Positions 1 to 12,500 of a DNA stretch of 43,146 bases are shown here, piece by piece. This stretch comes from Dissophora ornata (taxonomy: Eukaryota; Mortierellomycota; Mortierellomycetes; Mortierellales; Mortierellaceae), in the NCBI GenBank assembly GCA_025201705.1, contig MU616777.1, positions 1 through 43,146 of the forward strand, read 5' to 3'. Every line of letters starts with the position of its first letter. The first letter of the stretch is position 1. The translations under genes and the position numbers were made by a program. The notes beneath the pieces were generated by a model, which did no database searches, was not told the DNA's origin, and was given only the letters and a program-made list of their open reading frames with translations.

Positions 1-3
1 TTT

Positions 4-3000
4 TTAGCAGCGCTCGACCTCTTCGGAACTAAGACACAGGTTATCGATCGCCATCAATTCTCGAACCGAGCCTCGTCTCATAGCCATATACGAAGCACTC
101 GGTCCCGATGAAGTTGTCGTCGGAGGTGATGCCCTCCTGTCTTGATAGTGATGCCCCTGGTTGCTATCGCGATAATGCTGATTACGGTGTCCAGCACTGG
201 TGCTGGCTTCATCCTCGTCCACTAGCATATCTTCTTCATCGTCATATTCCGATGCCGGCTCCGATGTCGTCGAGAAATCAACCGAGAATCTCTTGGATCG
301 GTATTCCGCCGATGACAGATCGCGACCATAGTTATCGTGGCCACTATAGCTCTTATTGTGTCCAAGGGGCGACGAAGCATTGTTCCTTGCGTCGATATGA
401 TACGAATGGTGGTGCTGATGATGACCTGCCGTAGCGCGGTTATCGTATACATCTTCACCATGCTCTTCTTCTTTTACATGTCCCAAAGTCGAGAACCGCC
501 GTCCCATTACTAAAGGACCTGGTGGAGGAGGGGGAGGTCGCTCAATCATAGTTTTTACAACAGCATCCTCTACATCTGCCAGATCGGGTCCGATGGAAGA
601 GCCAGATCCCGATCTTGACATGGATTCACCTCCTCCATTGCTGCCCCGTCGATGGTGGTGCGTCGCTTCAGCTTCATCCTTACTCTGCACAATCACTGTT
701 GTTGGCGCCGTAGTCGTAGATGGATTACCAGTGCGACTACTTCCAGGCATCTCTCGGTGCTGCTCGGCCAAGTTGGCGAGCTCCGCAAGAGCCGAGAAGG
801 GGTCGATATCCAGCGAGCGATGGTGCTCATGCCCGCGCACAAATCGTCCAGAGTGACCGCCCAGAGACTCGTGTCTGGCCATGCTGGGACGAGGCAGTGC
901 ATGACTCAAGGCCTGATGTTGCTGCTGTTGCTGGGAATGCGGGGAGAAAGACTCTGGTGAATGACTCTGATTGAGCGGGGACAGAGGTCCATTGTTGTAT
1001 GTGGTAGCCATCGATGAGGACGATGACCTTGCCATCCTGAGCGGAGGAGGCGTACACGAAGCCAGCGAAGTTGTCGTCAAAGTCGAGGGCGAGGCCATTG
1101 CAGCCATGGTAGACGCAACGTATGGATAGTGGCTTGTGCTGTTGCTAAGAGACGGTTGCTGTTGTTTGTGAAGGGAGGCAATTCCTGGAAGGTTTGGCCG
1201 CGATGGTCCATTCTGAGATGTTGGTGGATATACCTGATGCTGGGGAGGACCACCGCTGCCTGGCATGCTCATATTGTGTCGATCCGACGATCCAAGGGAG
1301 ATGGAGCGCGACATGTTAGACGCGAATTTTAACGACATCTTTGAGTCGGGTGTCTTTGGTGGCGTGGGGATTGATCGAGGATAGGCCCCAGGGCCTGGAC
1401 CGTTGGGTTGCATGTGGTGGGGTTGGTGGCCAGCGCCGTCGGTGGTGTAGTCACGGGAGCCGCTGCGATGATGGCCGCTATGGGAAGAAGGCCCCTGCGG
1501 CGCCTTGGGCGAGAATTCCAGGGAGGGCATTGAGTGTCGGCGCTCTGTGGAAGGTGCACAAAGATAAATAAGGTTAGTCCCAGCCAATCAAAACGGCGCT
1601 TGTTTTTTGTGCAATATGTTTGTCCGTTGGGCACGAACCATAAGGATCGAATCTGTTGTGTCGCATGACAGAGGGAGAAGTTGCCGTTGTCGGCGAGGTC
1701 AATGGTGGAGATATTGCGCCACTTGCAGAACTGCGCTCGTTCAGCTTCATTTGCAGTTCTACATGAAACGGTGTTTCAAAAACAACAAGAACGGTCAGCA
1801 AGCGCATCCAAGCGACCACGTTTCGCGAGCCAAGGACATGCATCGTTTACCTGATGGGTCTTGGAGGCTGAGTCGCCTGCGCTTGCGCTGCATGGACGTG
1901 TTGAAATGGTTCTTGATAGCATTGTCTGGGCGGCCAGGCATCAATTTCGACATCTCTGCCCATTTGGATCCAAGCTGCGCAAACAGTTTAAAGATGAGTT
2001 CGTCCTCCATGGGCGTGAAAGGCGACTTGTCAACTGGGGGGAAAAAAAATGCAGTAAAATTTAGGGGGATGGAACATGTGAGCAATCATTGCGCGATAGG
2101 GGGTGGGGGGTGGGGGGTGCTGTAAAAAAAAAGAAAAAGTCTTGTTGCATGGATGCACAGAAAAATCTTTTGCTTACTTGTGGGATCGAGGTGATTGTGC
2201 CAACGCTCTCGGCACTGTTTGCCAGTGCGCGAACCCAATCGACTTGCAATCAACACCCACTTCTCGGCACCCAGCTCATTGACCAATGACCTGAGTTGAC
2301 GATCCTCCTGTTCAAAAGATACATTCAAGTAGGTGTTAATTCAGAACACCTTAACAAAAAACACCGTTTCTCTCCGCGGGGTGGACAAGACCGATTCCAT
2401 TACCTCTGGGGTCCATGGACCTTTGATCGATCTTGGTTTGGAAATCATGCGCCAGCGTTGAAGACACTGATCCTTGTCTCGAGATCCGTCTGAGAAACAG
2501 TATTCTGCGATCCTCTTCCAGGCTTTGCCGTTGAACTTGACGACTGCTTCACGAAGCAAGTTATCCTATTTGTCCGTGGATAGAGTGATGAATGTGGCGA
2601 GAAATGATTGAAAAATAGGGAAGGCGTAAGAGAGGGGCAAAGAGAGAAAGGGAAAATCGACAATTGTTGAGGTCATGGGGTCAATAGGTGGCTCGCCAAA
2701 GGTAATGGAGGCTGGCCATGTCCGTTGAAAATGAGGATAGACCATGGGGATGCAGATGGGTGCGTGCACGTCTGTCTGTTCGGAATGGGCAAACTGCTGA
2801 CGAATAAGCATTTTTTTTTGGGTGCCAAAAAGAAATGTGGTATTTACACTGCCGTTCGGACTGATGACACAAGAGGTATTCGAGTACAACACAAATTGCA
2901 CGAGCTAACACAGCACCGTTGCAGGACAGGGGATAAACCAAGAGGGTGGTTGAAGCCGGGTGAGGATGGAATCGAAAGATGTGGGCGCGAGAGTGTAAAC

Positions 3001-5288
3001 GGTCGGTTATTGCGCGTGAGAATATGCAGGGATGAGACAGTAAAAACGATAGGAGTGCAAGTTGAGACGAGGAGAAGTCGATGGTTGGTGTTTTCGGACG
3101 ATACGCTGGTTCAGAGTAGCAGTCTCGGAAAAGAAAACGTTCCAGGGCGGAACAAGAGAGTTGGAAGGAGAAAAAGGATTGAAAATAGAACGAACGGATG
3201 GGAGAAAATATTTTGGATGGGGGTCGGGAGAACAAGGTGGGCTTGGTGGTGGGAGGTGGCAAAGCCATGACGCTGCAAGCGCAGAGGGAGCAAGTATCGT
3301 TTTGGGTACGATGAGGCTCTTCTTTATCAAGCCTAGTGACGCATCATTGCTCCATTCCCATCCCGTTGACCGAGACTGCATTGACCCGCCCCACCCTTGT
3401 ACTCCTCGAGCGCTAATGCGAGGGAAGCTTTGGGTTGCATATAAAATGGCGAATCTGAAAGGGGGAATAGGGAGCAAAAATAACAACAGCCATCCCTGAC
3501 GGGCATTCCAATCCTTCCCCTGCAAAGTAACAACTCTTCGAGCGACTACGCCTGCGCTTTAAAAAGGGATGGAAGATGCATACGCAGAGAAGGGGAGGGA
3601 AAGGCGCACATTCAGGGAGTGCAACAATCACTACTCTCACATCCATGGACGATATTGTCGGTTGGTGTGGCTGCAAAAGAAAAAAACGGAAAAAACCACC
3701 CGAATAACCACACACTTGTTTGACAATTGCACGAACAATTATGGAGGACCAATACTCTCTTCCCTCTGTGTGCGCCCGTGTGTTTTGTTTGATTAACGTT
3801 TTCGAGAGTGCACAGAGATCACCTTCCGTGTCGATCGTGGTTCGTCTCTTTCTTTTTGGTTGGCGTTGAATTGTCTGAGCGTATCCCACAGCGCAAAAAG
3901 GCAAGGAATGAATGTGACCTCCAAGCCCCTTGGCCACGTTGAATAAACTAGCATTCAAGAACCACATCAATGTGTCCCCAAGCGCAACATCAAACTCAAA
4001 TGGTCCAAAGAAAAAACAAGAACAGGAAAATCAACACCAGCCCCCCTCTTCGCTCGCTCCCTCTCTCTATCCTCTCTCTCACTCACTCTCACTCACTCAC
4101 TCCCTCTCTCTCTCTCTCTTTCTCTCTCTCTGTCAATATCTCTCTGTTGACGATACCGTTCTTCCTGAACGGTCATTCTCCCTCCCTGTCTCTCTCTCAC
4201 CCCTCTTTCGGGGTTTTAAGCTGTTGTGAACAACTGAGCGCAAATAAAAAATGACGCGTGGTATTCTGTGTCCCCTTCAATCGTTGTTGTTGTTTTTGCA
4301 TCGCATGTGCATGCTTAAGAATCCATCAGAGTTTTGCTCCTCCCTCATATGTCAATGATGTGAATACTGATATTGGACTAATCACGCGTCCCAAATAATA
4401 AGGGAACGAGTGTGCGCCCACAAAAGACATCGATACCATACCTCTTGCCGTGTCCATTGTACGCCTTCGTCACCCGACCCTGCGTCAGAAGAGACATCCG
4501 AGTCCATTGTCGCGTCCTTTGTGTTGAAATCGTGCTGGCCATACGTGACGGCGGCGAAGCCGTGGCCGTGGCCATGACCATGATGGTGCATTCCCATCGG
4601 GGCAGGGGGCTTCATGGGCATCGACATTGAGTGTGATAGACCATGATGTCTTGGGCCATCATGCTGAGGAGGATACGATTCAAAGGTGTTGTTGCGGTGC
4701 TGCTGTTGTTGATATGACGACAGATGAAGGTGAGGGTGGCTAAGAGAGTGGGTGTGAGATCTCACAAGTTTGCCATTGGCACCAGATCCTGACCCTTGTT
4801 TCTGGTGGAAGCCTTGATATTGCTGTTGCTGTTTTGGTGTTGGGGTAGAAAGCGCATCTGATGGGTATGATGGGTATTGAACATGGTGATGGTGGTGCTG
4901 CTGCTGTTGTTCCTGCTGCTGCTGCTGCTGCTGTTGTTGTTGTTGCAATTGAAGGATGTGCTGTTGTTGCTGCTGGTGAAGCGAGTGGAACGCCTCAGTT
5001 TGGTGCTGAGGTGATGTTAGCGACTGAGCATTAGCATCCCCATGCGAGGGTGAATGCGAATGCGAATGAGCAACGGTTGCAGGTGTCGGTTGCGCTTGCG
5101 ACGACGCGTAGTGTGGTGGGGATCCGCTGCTGCTTTTGGAACAAGTAAATTTTGACTGGAAATGAGTGGTCTGTGCCTGGGAATGTCCTGAGTACGCATC
5201 CGAAGGATGTTGCTTCTGCTTCTGTTGCTGCTGTTGTTGATGTTGATGTTCATGTTCATGTTCATGTTGTTGTTGTTGTTGTTGTTGC

Positions 5289-5325
<37 letters not shown>

Positions 5326-5527
5326 GCTGTTGTTGTGGTTGCTGCTGCTGCTGCTGCTGATGTGAGAGCATCGAAAGAGAGCCCTGACTGCTGTGTCGAC
5401 CATGCTGAGAAAAACTAGGCCCGGGCGGTTTACTGCCGCTGTTGATGCTCGAACTACTGTCGCTACTCTGGAGCCGAGCGTTGGAACCTTGCGATGGCAC
5501 AGAAGGTGTGCTCGACAACGCGTTCAT
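4..5527 (-). CDS. Three-repeat (R1R2R3) MYB transcription factor with polyglutamine N-terminus
   Basis: Probable nuclear sequence-specific DNA-binding regulator. Five coding exons: 5527-4442, 2565-2404, 2307-2178, 2033-1851, 1544-4; 1,033 residues; stop TAA at 6-4. Residues about 358-512 carry three tandem MYB repeats: R1 (GVQWTRQE joined to DNLLREAV, then WKRIAEY and CLQRW), R2 ([29 protein letters not shown]) and R3 ([30 protein letters not shown]), where the first Trp of R3 is Phe, as is common in R3. Residues about 57-108 and 186-215 are polyglutamine, broken by a His-Glu repeat; the C-terminal half is Ser/His-rich without a domain I recognise. Animal c-MYB and plant MYB3R share the R1R2R3 order. 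A GT..AG pair at 5696/5531 could remove a 5' UTR intron. The 3' UTR lies outside the window. The MYB call is firm; target genes are unknown. Confidence 0.9.
2566..4441 (-). other. Unusually long first intron of the MYB gene
   Basis: This 1,876-bp intron splits MYB repeat R1 after WTRQE. The donor is GAG|gtatgg and the acceptor aaatag|GAT, both in phase 0. It is many times longer than the other introns in the window. It contains a CT-rich microsatellite near 4058-4146 and two ACGCGT hexamers (one near 4253, one near 4384) but no convincing coding exon on either strand. It could hold an internal promoter or enhancer; that is speculation. Confidence 0.8.
4058..4146. repeat. CT-rich microsatellite
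   Basis: The plus strand reads as long runs of CT with CACT interruptions (GA-rich on the gene strand). It lies inside intron 1 of the MYB gene. A simple-sequence tract; no function can be inferred from sequence alone. Confidence 0.8.
5214..5360. repeat. CAG/CAA trinucleotide tract encoding polyglutamine
   Basis: Imperfect CAG/CAA repeat on the minus strand encoding the main polyglutamine block of the MYB protein. Mixing CAA with CAG suggests an old, partly stabilised tract. A second, shorter tract lies near 4890-4950. Confidence 0.85.
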
Positions 5528-7897
5528 TTTCTAAAAAATTTTTATATGTTTTTTTTTTTTTGGGAATGAATGTTACAGTGGCGTAGCTGTGGTTTTTCTT
5601 TGTTCTTTGTTCTTTTTGAACGTGTGGCAAGAGCTATGGTCAATTGAAAGGAACTCAAAGGGTAAGTAATGAATTTAGAATCTCTACAATACTCACGTAG
5701 AGGCGAGAAGGTGGGCTACTGAGAGACGACTGTGAAGAGGAAGAATAACGACGACACACCTTTGCCAGAAACAACTAAAGCGTTGAAGAAAAAAACACAG
5801 ATGCTAGATGTTGCAACGAAGAAGGAGGTGGTCAAAATTGTCAAGTGGAAAAAAAAAAGTGAACTGGGATTCACATCAAAAAGTAAAAGAAGGCGGGGAA
5901 CGATAAAGAACAAAGAGGAAGAAGAAAGAGAATGCCAGCCGAAAGGAGATGCGAGGGGTTGGGAAAACAACAACACCATGGTCATGTATGCAGAACAGTC
6001 CCGTGCGCCAACCAAAGACGGAAAGATGAAAATCTCGTCAATCCTTTCAATGAGAAGGGGCATGGCGTTGAAATATGGTTGGACATGCCATGCCAATGGG
6101 TGTATATGTGTGTTGACAGGTGAACTCAAAGTTGGTGTTTTGGCATTCGTTCGTCCCTTCTGATATCCCCTGAAAAACTCCCTCTTTCAGTTACCTCTGC
6201 CACGATAATCAATGCCCGATCAAAAGGATGCAATATTGAGGAGGGGGAATGTAGATCTTGAAGAGGAGTAAGTGCAGGTCAAGGAATATCAAAATGAGAA
6301 AGCTGATATGTACGCATGAGCTGAGCAGTTCATGGAGCACGCCGGAACACAAAAATGAGAGGGAGCAGAGACGTTCCCATGCACGGAACAAGGAACGAAA
6401 ACGAGGGGTGACAAGAGCCAAAAATGAGGCGTTTGGGCATGATAGTAGAGGAGGCTTCCTTCGAACAATCACTTACATATTCCTTTCGCTTTCTTTGCAC
6501 GTTGCTTAGAGAGACTTATGGCTCTAACTGAAAAGAATAATACAACGGAAACCTAGACCATTGAGTGCTCTGCGATGTAAGATCCGGTGTAGTGAGAAAG
6601 GGGCCTGTTGGGAGTAAAGAAAGTGCCTGTCGCGGTGATTTTTAAAAGAAAAAAGGAAATCAGGGTCAAACTGTATTCGAGATAGATCGAACCAAAGAAA
6701 ATCAAGTTGTTCAAGAGCAAGACCAGCTGAATCGCCAACCCCTTGACTAATGGCATGAATATTCTCCAGCAGCGATTGCGAAGGACGAAAAAGAAGTAGG
6801 GCGATGCTGACCATAAGTCGACCTGTGTAGAAGGGCCATAAAAACTACAATGCAGCAGCACTGGCATTGAGCGGCATGAATGAGATTACTGTTTGGTTTG
6901 AAGGATTCCAGGAGTTGCAGAGGAGTGCACCAAGGATACACAAACACACACGATGACGACGAGTTGCTGCAAAAGATGCCGGTGAATGCCCAAGTGCGAT
7001 TGAGGGGTTAAACAAACAATAGGACTTTGCAGGCGCTGATCTGCTGCAAGAGCGACAAAGACTCGTGTATTGCCCGAGAAGGGCTGAATAGAAAGTCGGT
7101 TGTCAGAAAAAGACCTGCTGTTCGAATTGTTACCATTTTTCTCTCTTCTCATGTTAATATGGCGACAAAGCTCGAGATCAGGGTGGTTGTTTTTTGTTGA
7201 GTTCTGCCATGCGTTTTGGGGATAGAAGGCCACACCCAGACTTTTAAAGAACGTGATATCACACATTAACGCATTGCTTTGCTTCTTGTCCTCTCTGTCT
7301 CCTTTTCCATTTTCTTTATCGAATACAGCGCGATATTGGTTCTATGCAAAGAAAATACGCGCGAAAAAAATCTTCGCCAATCCTGCACAACAACGAGGAT
7401 GTGTCTCTGCTGAAAACCACAAGCGAGGGGAAGTGAAAGGGGGCGAGGAAGGCTTTGGGAGAAGTTTACAGACCCGAGTCAATACCCAACTACATGTAGC
7501 CCTAACACACACACAGACGCATCGGATCCCATATTCAAGAGGATCGCGCTGACACCAAGCACTCGGGGAAGTTCAGGAATAAGGACCAAGGATTGATAGA
7601 CGACACAAAACAAACACAATCTCTCACACGGAGATAGCTTTACCCCTCTATCACAATTGTTCCTTTGTTTTCCTTCCTTGACACTGTTTTCCTCTCTTAG
7701 TGATTAGCATAGTAGAATCAATATGTCCTTTTATATCTTAGGCGTGTGATGATGATGATTCAGCGCGAAACGCGTAATGAAATGGATATAGACGCGCACA
7801 AAACAAAACGGAGACAAAAGTCATACAGCAGAGAACTCTGATTGGCTGACAGTGGACGCGTTTTGTTCCCCGATTTAAAAAAAAAATAAATCCAGAT

Positions 7898-7938
7898 GCC
7901 AGAAGCCAGAGGCCAGAAGCCAGAGGCCAGAAGCCAGA
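7898..7938. repeat. Minisatellite, 14-bp unit, about three copies
   Basis: Unit gccagaagccagag repeated at 7898-7911 and 7912-7925, then a 13-base partial copy at 7926-7938. The unit itself looks like two diverged 7-mers. It is intergenic. Confidence 0.9.
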
Positions 7939-8168
7939 TGCGTTGTACCTGATCTAATCGCGGCATTTTGGATCTACATGGCCTTCAAGGATTGCCGCCG
8001 CACTATATTTGGCTATTTTTCGCAACCGACTCTCTCAGAAAACGTGGCTTCAACTTCTTCGCTCCGAATAGTGCTCGTTGACATCAGGCACTCTGCACGT
8101 TGTGTCAGACCTCCACATCTGGTAACACGTGGACTCTAGCTCTCTCACTCTGTCCTCTCACTTTTGGT

Positions 8169-8188
8169 ACTGTGCGCATGCGCACAGT
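8169..8188. promoter_or_regulatory. Perfect 20-bp palindrome containing TGCGCATGCGCA
   Basis: The sequence at 8169-8188 equals its own reverse complement. Its core, TGCGCATGCGCA, matches the palindromic site described for the animal factor NRF-1. It is intergenic; a role as a protein-binding site is inference. Confidence 0.4.
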
Positions 8189-9120
8189 TAGTGAAGTTTG
8201 CACGAGACAACAATGTTTGTCGACAGCAAGGATTGTTGCTTGCTTCAATATACCCCCTCTCTCCCCAATCCATTTCTGCATCCCATGAACCCCTCTTCCC
8301 CCCCTCTTTCTTGATGCGCATTGGTCGTCCTTGGTTAAAGATGTAAGGGGGAGAAAGGAGGGGGTACATTTCAAGCAAGGGCCATCGATAGTCTAGGCAC
8401 GACATACCCTTTGTTTACTAGCCGAAAAAGGACAGCCAACGGTTTTTTTTTGTATGTTGTCGTTGTAAATCCAGGGAATCACGCTGGTAAAGGGAAGAGA
8501 GGGAGGCTCAAGAATCAAAGAGTAAGCGGGTAGAATTCTATCAAAGAAAGTGGGAAATGCAAAATGCAAAGCGAAGGGTGTTGGGGATGTTGAGAGAGAG
8601 TAGAAAGATTAGAAACATAATAAAGGCAATCAAATGATAGATTACCTGAACATCACGCACTCTCTCAGAGTACAAGACAAAAAAAAAAAAAAAAGTCTCT
8701 CAGCTTCTTCTCACTGGCGGCTGTTACTTTGCATTTGGCAGTAAAGAAATCGCAGCGTTGGGAGATCAAAGATGTAACTGTTGAAATTACCCCGATTGAA
8801 GATTGAACTGATGTTTTTCTTTGTTTTTTCCCGCATCTCACCAACAACTAACGTATTGCTGTATTCGAAGCGCAAAGCGAAATCAGACGCAAGGGGGATG
8901 ATACCAATGAAGATGCAGAGAATGCAACGGTGTCTTGCATGATGTTATGCATTGCTCCTACTGTAAAAGCGCTGCATCTCAAATTAAAGGTAGGGATGTG
9001 ATGAGGGTGTAGATAAAGATCGACAAGTAACACTCGGTAAATAACGACTGATATACGATCGGAAGTGGTTTCGTTTCGCTATCTCGATCAATGATCACAG
9101 CTTGAAATCCTTCACCCCTC

Positions 9121-9159
9121 CTCATCCTCCTCCTCCTCATCCTCCTCCTCCTCCTCCTC
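9121..9159. repeat. TCC/TCA trinucleotide repeat
   Basis: Tandem CTC/CTT-like trinucleotides (GAG on the minus strand) in the 3' flank of MED16. A simple repeat without visible function. Confidence 0.8.
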
Positions 9160-9516
9160 GAAATGCGAGATTCGCTCAACCTCTTACTCTCGATCGCTTA
9201 CCTTCTCCCCTGTCATTATTGCGGTGATGCATTTCAGCTTCAGTTTTCCTTCTCGCTGTCTCGGCCGTTCTCTCGCTCTCCGATCCTGTCACTGACCACC
9301 AGGAAGTAACCAGCAATTCTTCTACCGGAAATCAACGGCTCTGATCACGGCGTTCCTTTTTATTTTAGTTTTCAAAGGGCTATTTTCAATTTGGCAACCG
9401 CAGGAAAACAGGGTACAGATGGCCGAATGATCTTATCCTCCACACCTGGAAGTGTCCTTACTTGCCATAAAAACATTTATGTCTATGATTTCTATTTCAA
9501 AGGAGTAACTATGATA

Positions 9517-12500
9517 CTAAAGCTCTAACCACATGCCTCCGCAGATACATGACCTGTCGTAATTGTGGTACCAAAGTGTCGCAGCAGCAATATCGGGTAT
9601 GACGTTTGGAGACGATCCAATCTGATGTGGCTGAGGGCGTCTTTGCATCGGTCTGGCATTTGTGCTGTTGTTTGTGGATATCTGTAGACATCTGGAGTAA
9701 ACGACAAGGGTGTACACAGGAACACATATACGATGTTAGTATGCGCATAGTTTGCATTTGTGCCATTTTCATGAAGATAAAAGAGAAAAAAGTCATTTAC
9801 CGAATGCACCTCCTACCACTGCCAGTGGTTTTATACTTCTTCACCTTGCGTATGGGATCAATCCCGAACCGACGCTTACGGACCTGTGCCTCAATCTCCG
9901 ACTGCGAATGCGATTGAAATTCTGTCGGCTGAAGATCCAATGGCGCACAGTGTCCTCCAAGTCCCAGTAGGGCCAGCCGACTCTTCGCATCATCGCCTTC
10001 CGCCGCTGTGAACTGGCGCTCCTCACTCAAGACTGGAAACAGCGTCCATTCAGACCGTGTTTTCTTCGCGATTACCTGCGATTCTTTCAGAAGCCATTGG
10101 GATGCAGGAGTCAACGTGGCAAGCGATGGTCTTCTGTTGCGCGCGACGTCCCCCTTGCTGTCTCGCCTAGGGGTGCTGATGGGGGCATCCTGCATGTCTT
10201 CGTCAGAATCCCGATCGTCATCCTCTTCGTCACCCTCATCATCAAGAATATCGTCATCGGGCACAGTCTCAGCGCTGTCCTCGTTATTGGAATCCTTGGA
10301 AGCAATACTGAGTCCGAGCTGCTGTCCTTGTAAACCAGAATTCCAATTGTGCCATATCGACTTTATGTGTTCGATATCTTCCTCCTGACCATCCTGGTGT
10401 TCGCTGGTCGACTCATCATCGCTTTCGTCGAGTGAAATGCCCCAGATAGACTGCGGTCCAAACATGGAAGGGCTACCCAGGTCCATAGAACCATTATGCG
10501 GTACCGACCCTGTAGTCGCCATAGTTGATGATACATCTGCAAACGGTTGCGATATCGACGGTTGGCGCAACTGCTGATGTGCCTGCTGAGAAAAATGCGA
10601 CTCGCCGGGCGACTCCGTGTAGACCTTGCTGGGCATACCGGGCTTTCCTGACGCACTGCTGATCGATCCTCGAGAACCCACGGACATATTACTCAGGCTA
10701 ACGTTCGAGGGGTGGTGCTGGAGAGTAGCGAAGGGTTGTCGTCCTGCACCAGAAGAAACGCCGCTTGGGATTCGGGTTTTAAGAGCCGACACTGGGTCGA
10801 TGCGACACCGGGACGGATGCATCGCCAGAGACTTTTGTCTAGAGCTTGCTTTAGCGCTATTCAGTGTACTGGCTGGCTCGAGATCCAGCCAGTGGATCGT
10901 GGCAAAAACAAGCCGGTTCATTTCCCAGAGCATCGGGTACCGCCGAGTGATCATCCGCAACTCGGTTTTTGACTGCGCCAATGTGTTGTTACCAGTGGAG
11001 AGGATCAACCCCTTGATGAAAATCGCATGATCTGATGCGGTTTTATCGAGTCCTCCGTTTTCTGGCCTATGAAGGGCTCCTGCACCACCGTTTGCTTTTG
11101 TATGCTCGATATGACCGCTGATCACATGCAGGTCCCGCAGCATTGCTTTGACAAATCCAACATTGAGTGGACACCTTGAAAACGTCGCCTCGACGTTTTG
11201 CGAAAGAGTGGTAATATGAATGTCCTTCATTGCCACCGCTTCAGGGATGCTCATTGAGTTGGTGTGGTTAATCTTGTCCTGCCCCTGTCCGATTGGTCCC
11301 TCAATCGCCCTGGTAGTTTGTACGACTAGCATATACAACTTTTCCCGGACTCGCACATATTGATAAAACTGCTCTACGAGCACCAAGACTGAGCGGAGGG
11401 TCTTATTTGCTCGACTATGATATAGGAAGCAAAGGAGAGTCGGAGTTGGAGTTCCAGTGCTAGGTGAACTGGCGTTTGAAATGCTCGGGCCTTGTCCATC
11501 AGGCACGCTTTGTGGCACAACAGAAGGCGTTCCATGCGGTGTCGTGCTCTTCATGTTCAGAAACAGAGCTAGCTCGCGGAAAAGGATTGTACAAAAGTCC
11601 AATGCCCATCCGCAAAGAGGAAAAAGCGACCACAGAGAGCTAGTGTCAAAGGCAAGTGGCTTTTGCCCTGTGGATACATTCGATCCATGGTCCAAGTGTG
11701 CAGCAAGAGTTGCGCGGTCAGAGATGCAGCAGCCCAAGAAGACCTCGCCAATCGATTGCAGATGTAGTAGAGCGCATGTTGCCTGATACTGCACAGACTT
11801 GTGAGGAAGCGCTTGGAATAGGACAAGCTGCAGGGAAAGCATGCGTCCCATAACTGAGGCCCTCGGCATGAATGGCTCCAGTACCCGCGAATCTTCCGCG
11901 TCTTTAATAGACTCGTAGCTTTTGAAGATCCCTTCCATAAATCGATCAGGCAGTTCTAGTGGAAGTCAACATAGATGGTGGTTAAGATAGTGATCCACAC
12001 AGGTGTCGACAGAGCGAATGTTGAACTTACGATTATCTTTCGCAATCCTGGAGGCCTTGGCAACAACGGATATAATATCGGAGTAATCCCACTCGTTCAG
12101 TAGCGCGAGGATCGTGTACTGTATTGATGCCTCCAGATCCAGATCGTAGCCTATGATGATGTATCACCATGCTGTGTGAGGTTAAGTCTAGAACAATGCT
12201 CCGCTAGCCACATCTTTGTTGGAGTAACAGCCGATCCAACCTTACCAGACGATTCCGAAGTGTTGATGGTAGTGATTTGTCCACTTAAGGAGGAACAGAG
12301 GAGGGTAAGTCCATTAGGCGAAGGGCTTATTGCGACGATGGGACAATTGCTCTTTTGTGCGCTAAAGCCATCTAACAGCGTTGAGGTTGCATCCTGTAGC
12401 CCCGAGAAGCGACTACGACCGAAGGCAGAATTCATTTCAGTAACAGCTACGACATTGTGTAAGCCACGTCACCGCCTCCACATTGAGCGAACTCCAAAGA

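Larger units (their letters stand above)
5528..9516. other. Gene-poor 4 kb region between MYB and MED16
   Basis: No open frame here has recognisable domains or consistent splicing. The proximal part is presumably MYB promoter and 5' leader, and the distal part MED16 3' flank (an AATAAA on the minus strand at 9364-9359). Points of interest: GCGCGAAA at 7359-7366 and 7763-7770, ACGCGT at 7770-7775 and 7856-7861, a minisatellite at 7898-7938, a 20-bp palindrome at 8169-8188 and a TCC-repeat at 9121-9159. Noncoding transcripts cannot be excluded. Confidence 0.5.

Noticed and set aside
5732..6163. Plus-strand 143-codon Lys-rich frame
   Set aside because: Biased A-rich translation, no domain, and located in the MYB 5' flank.
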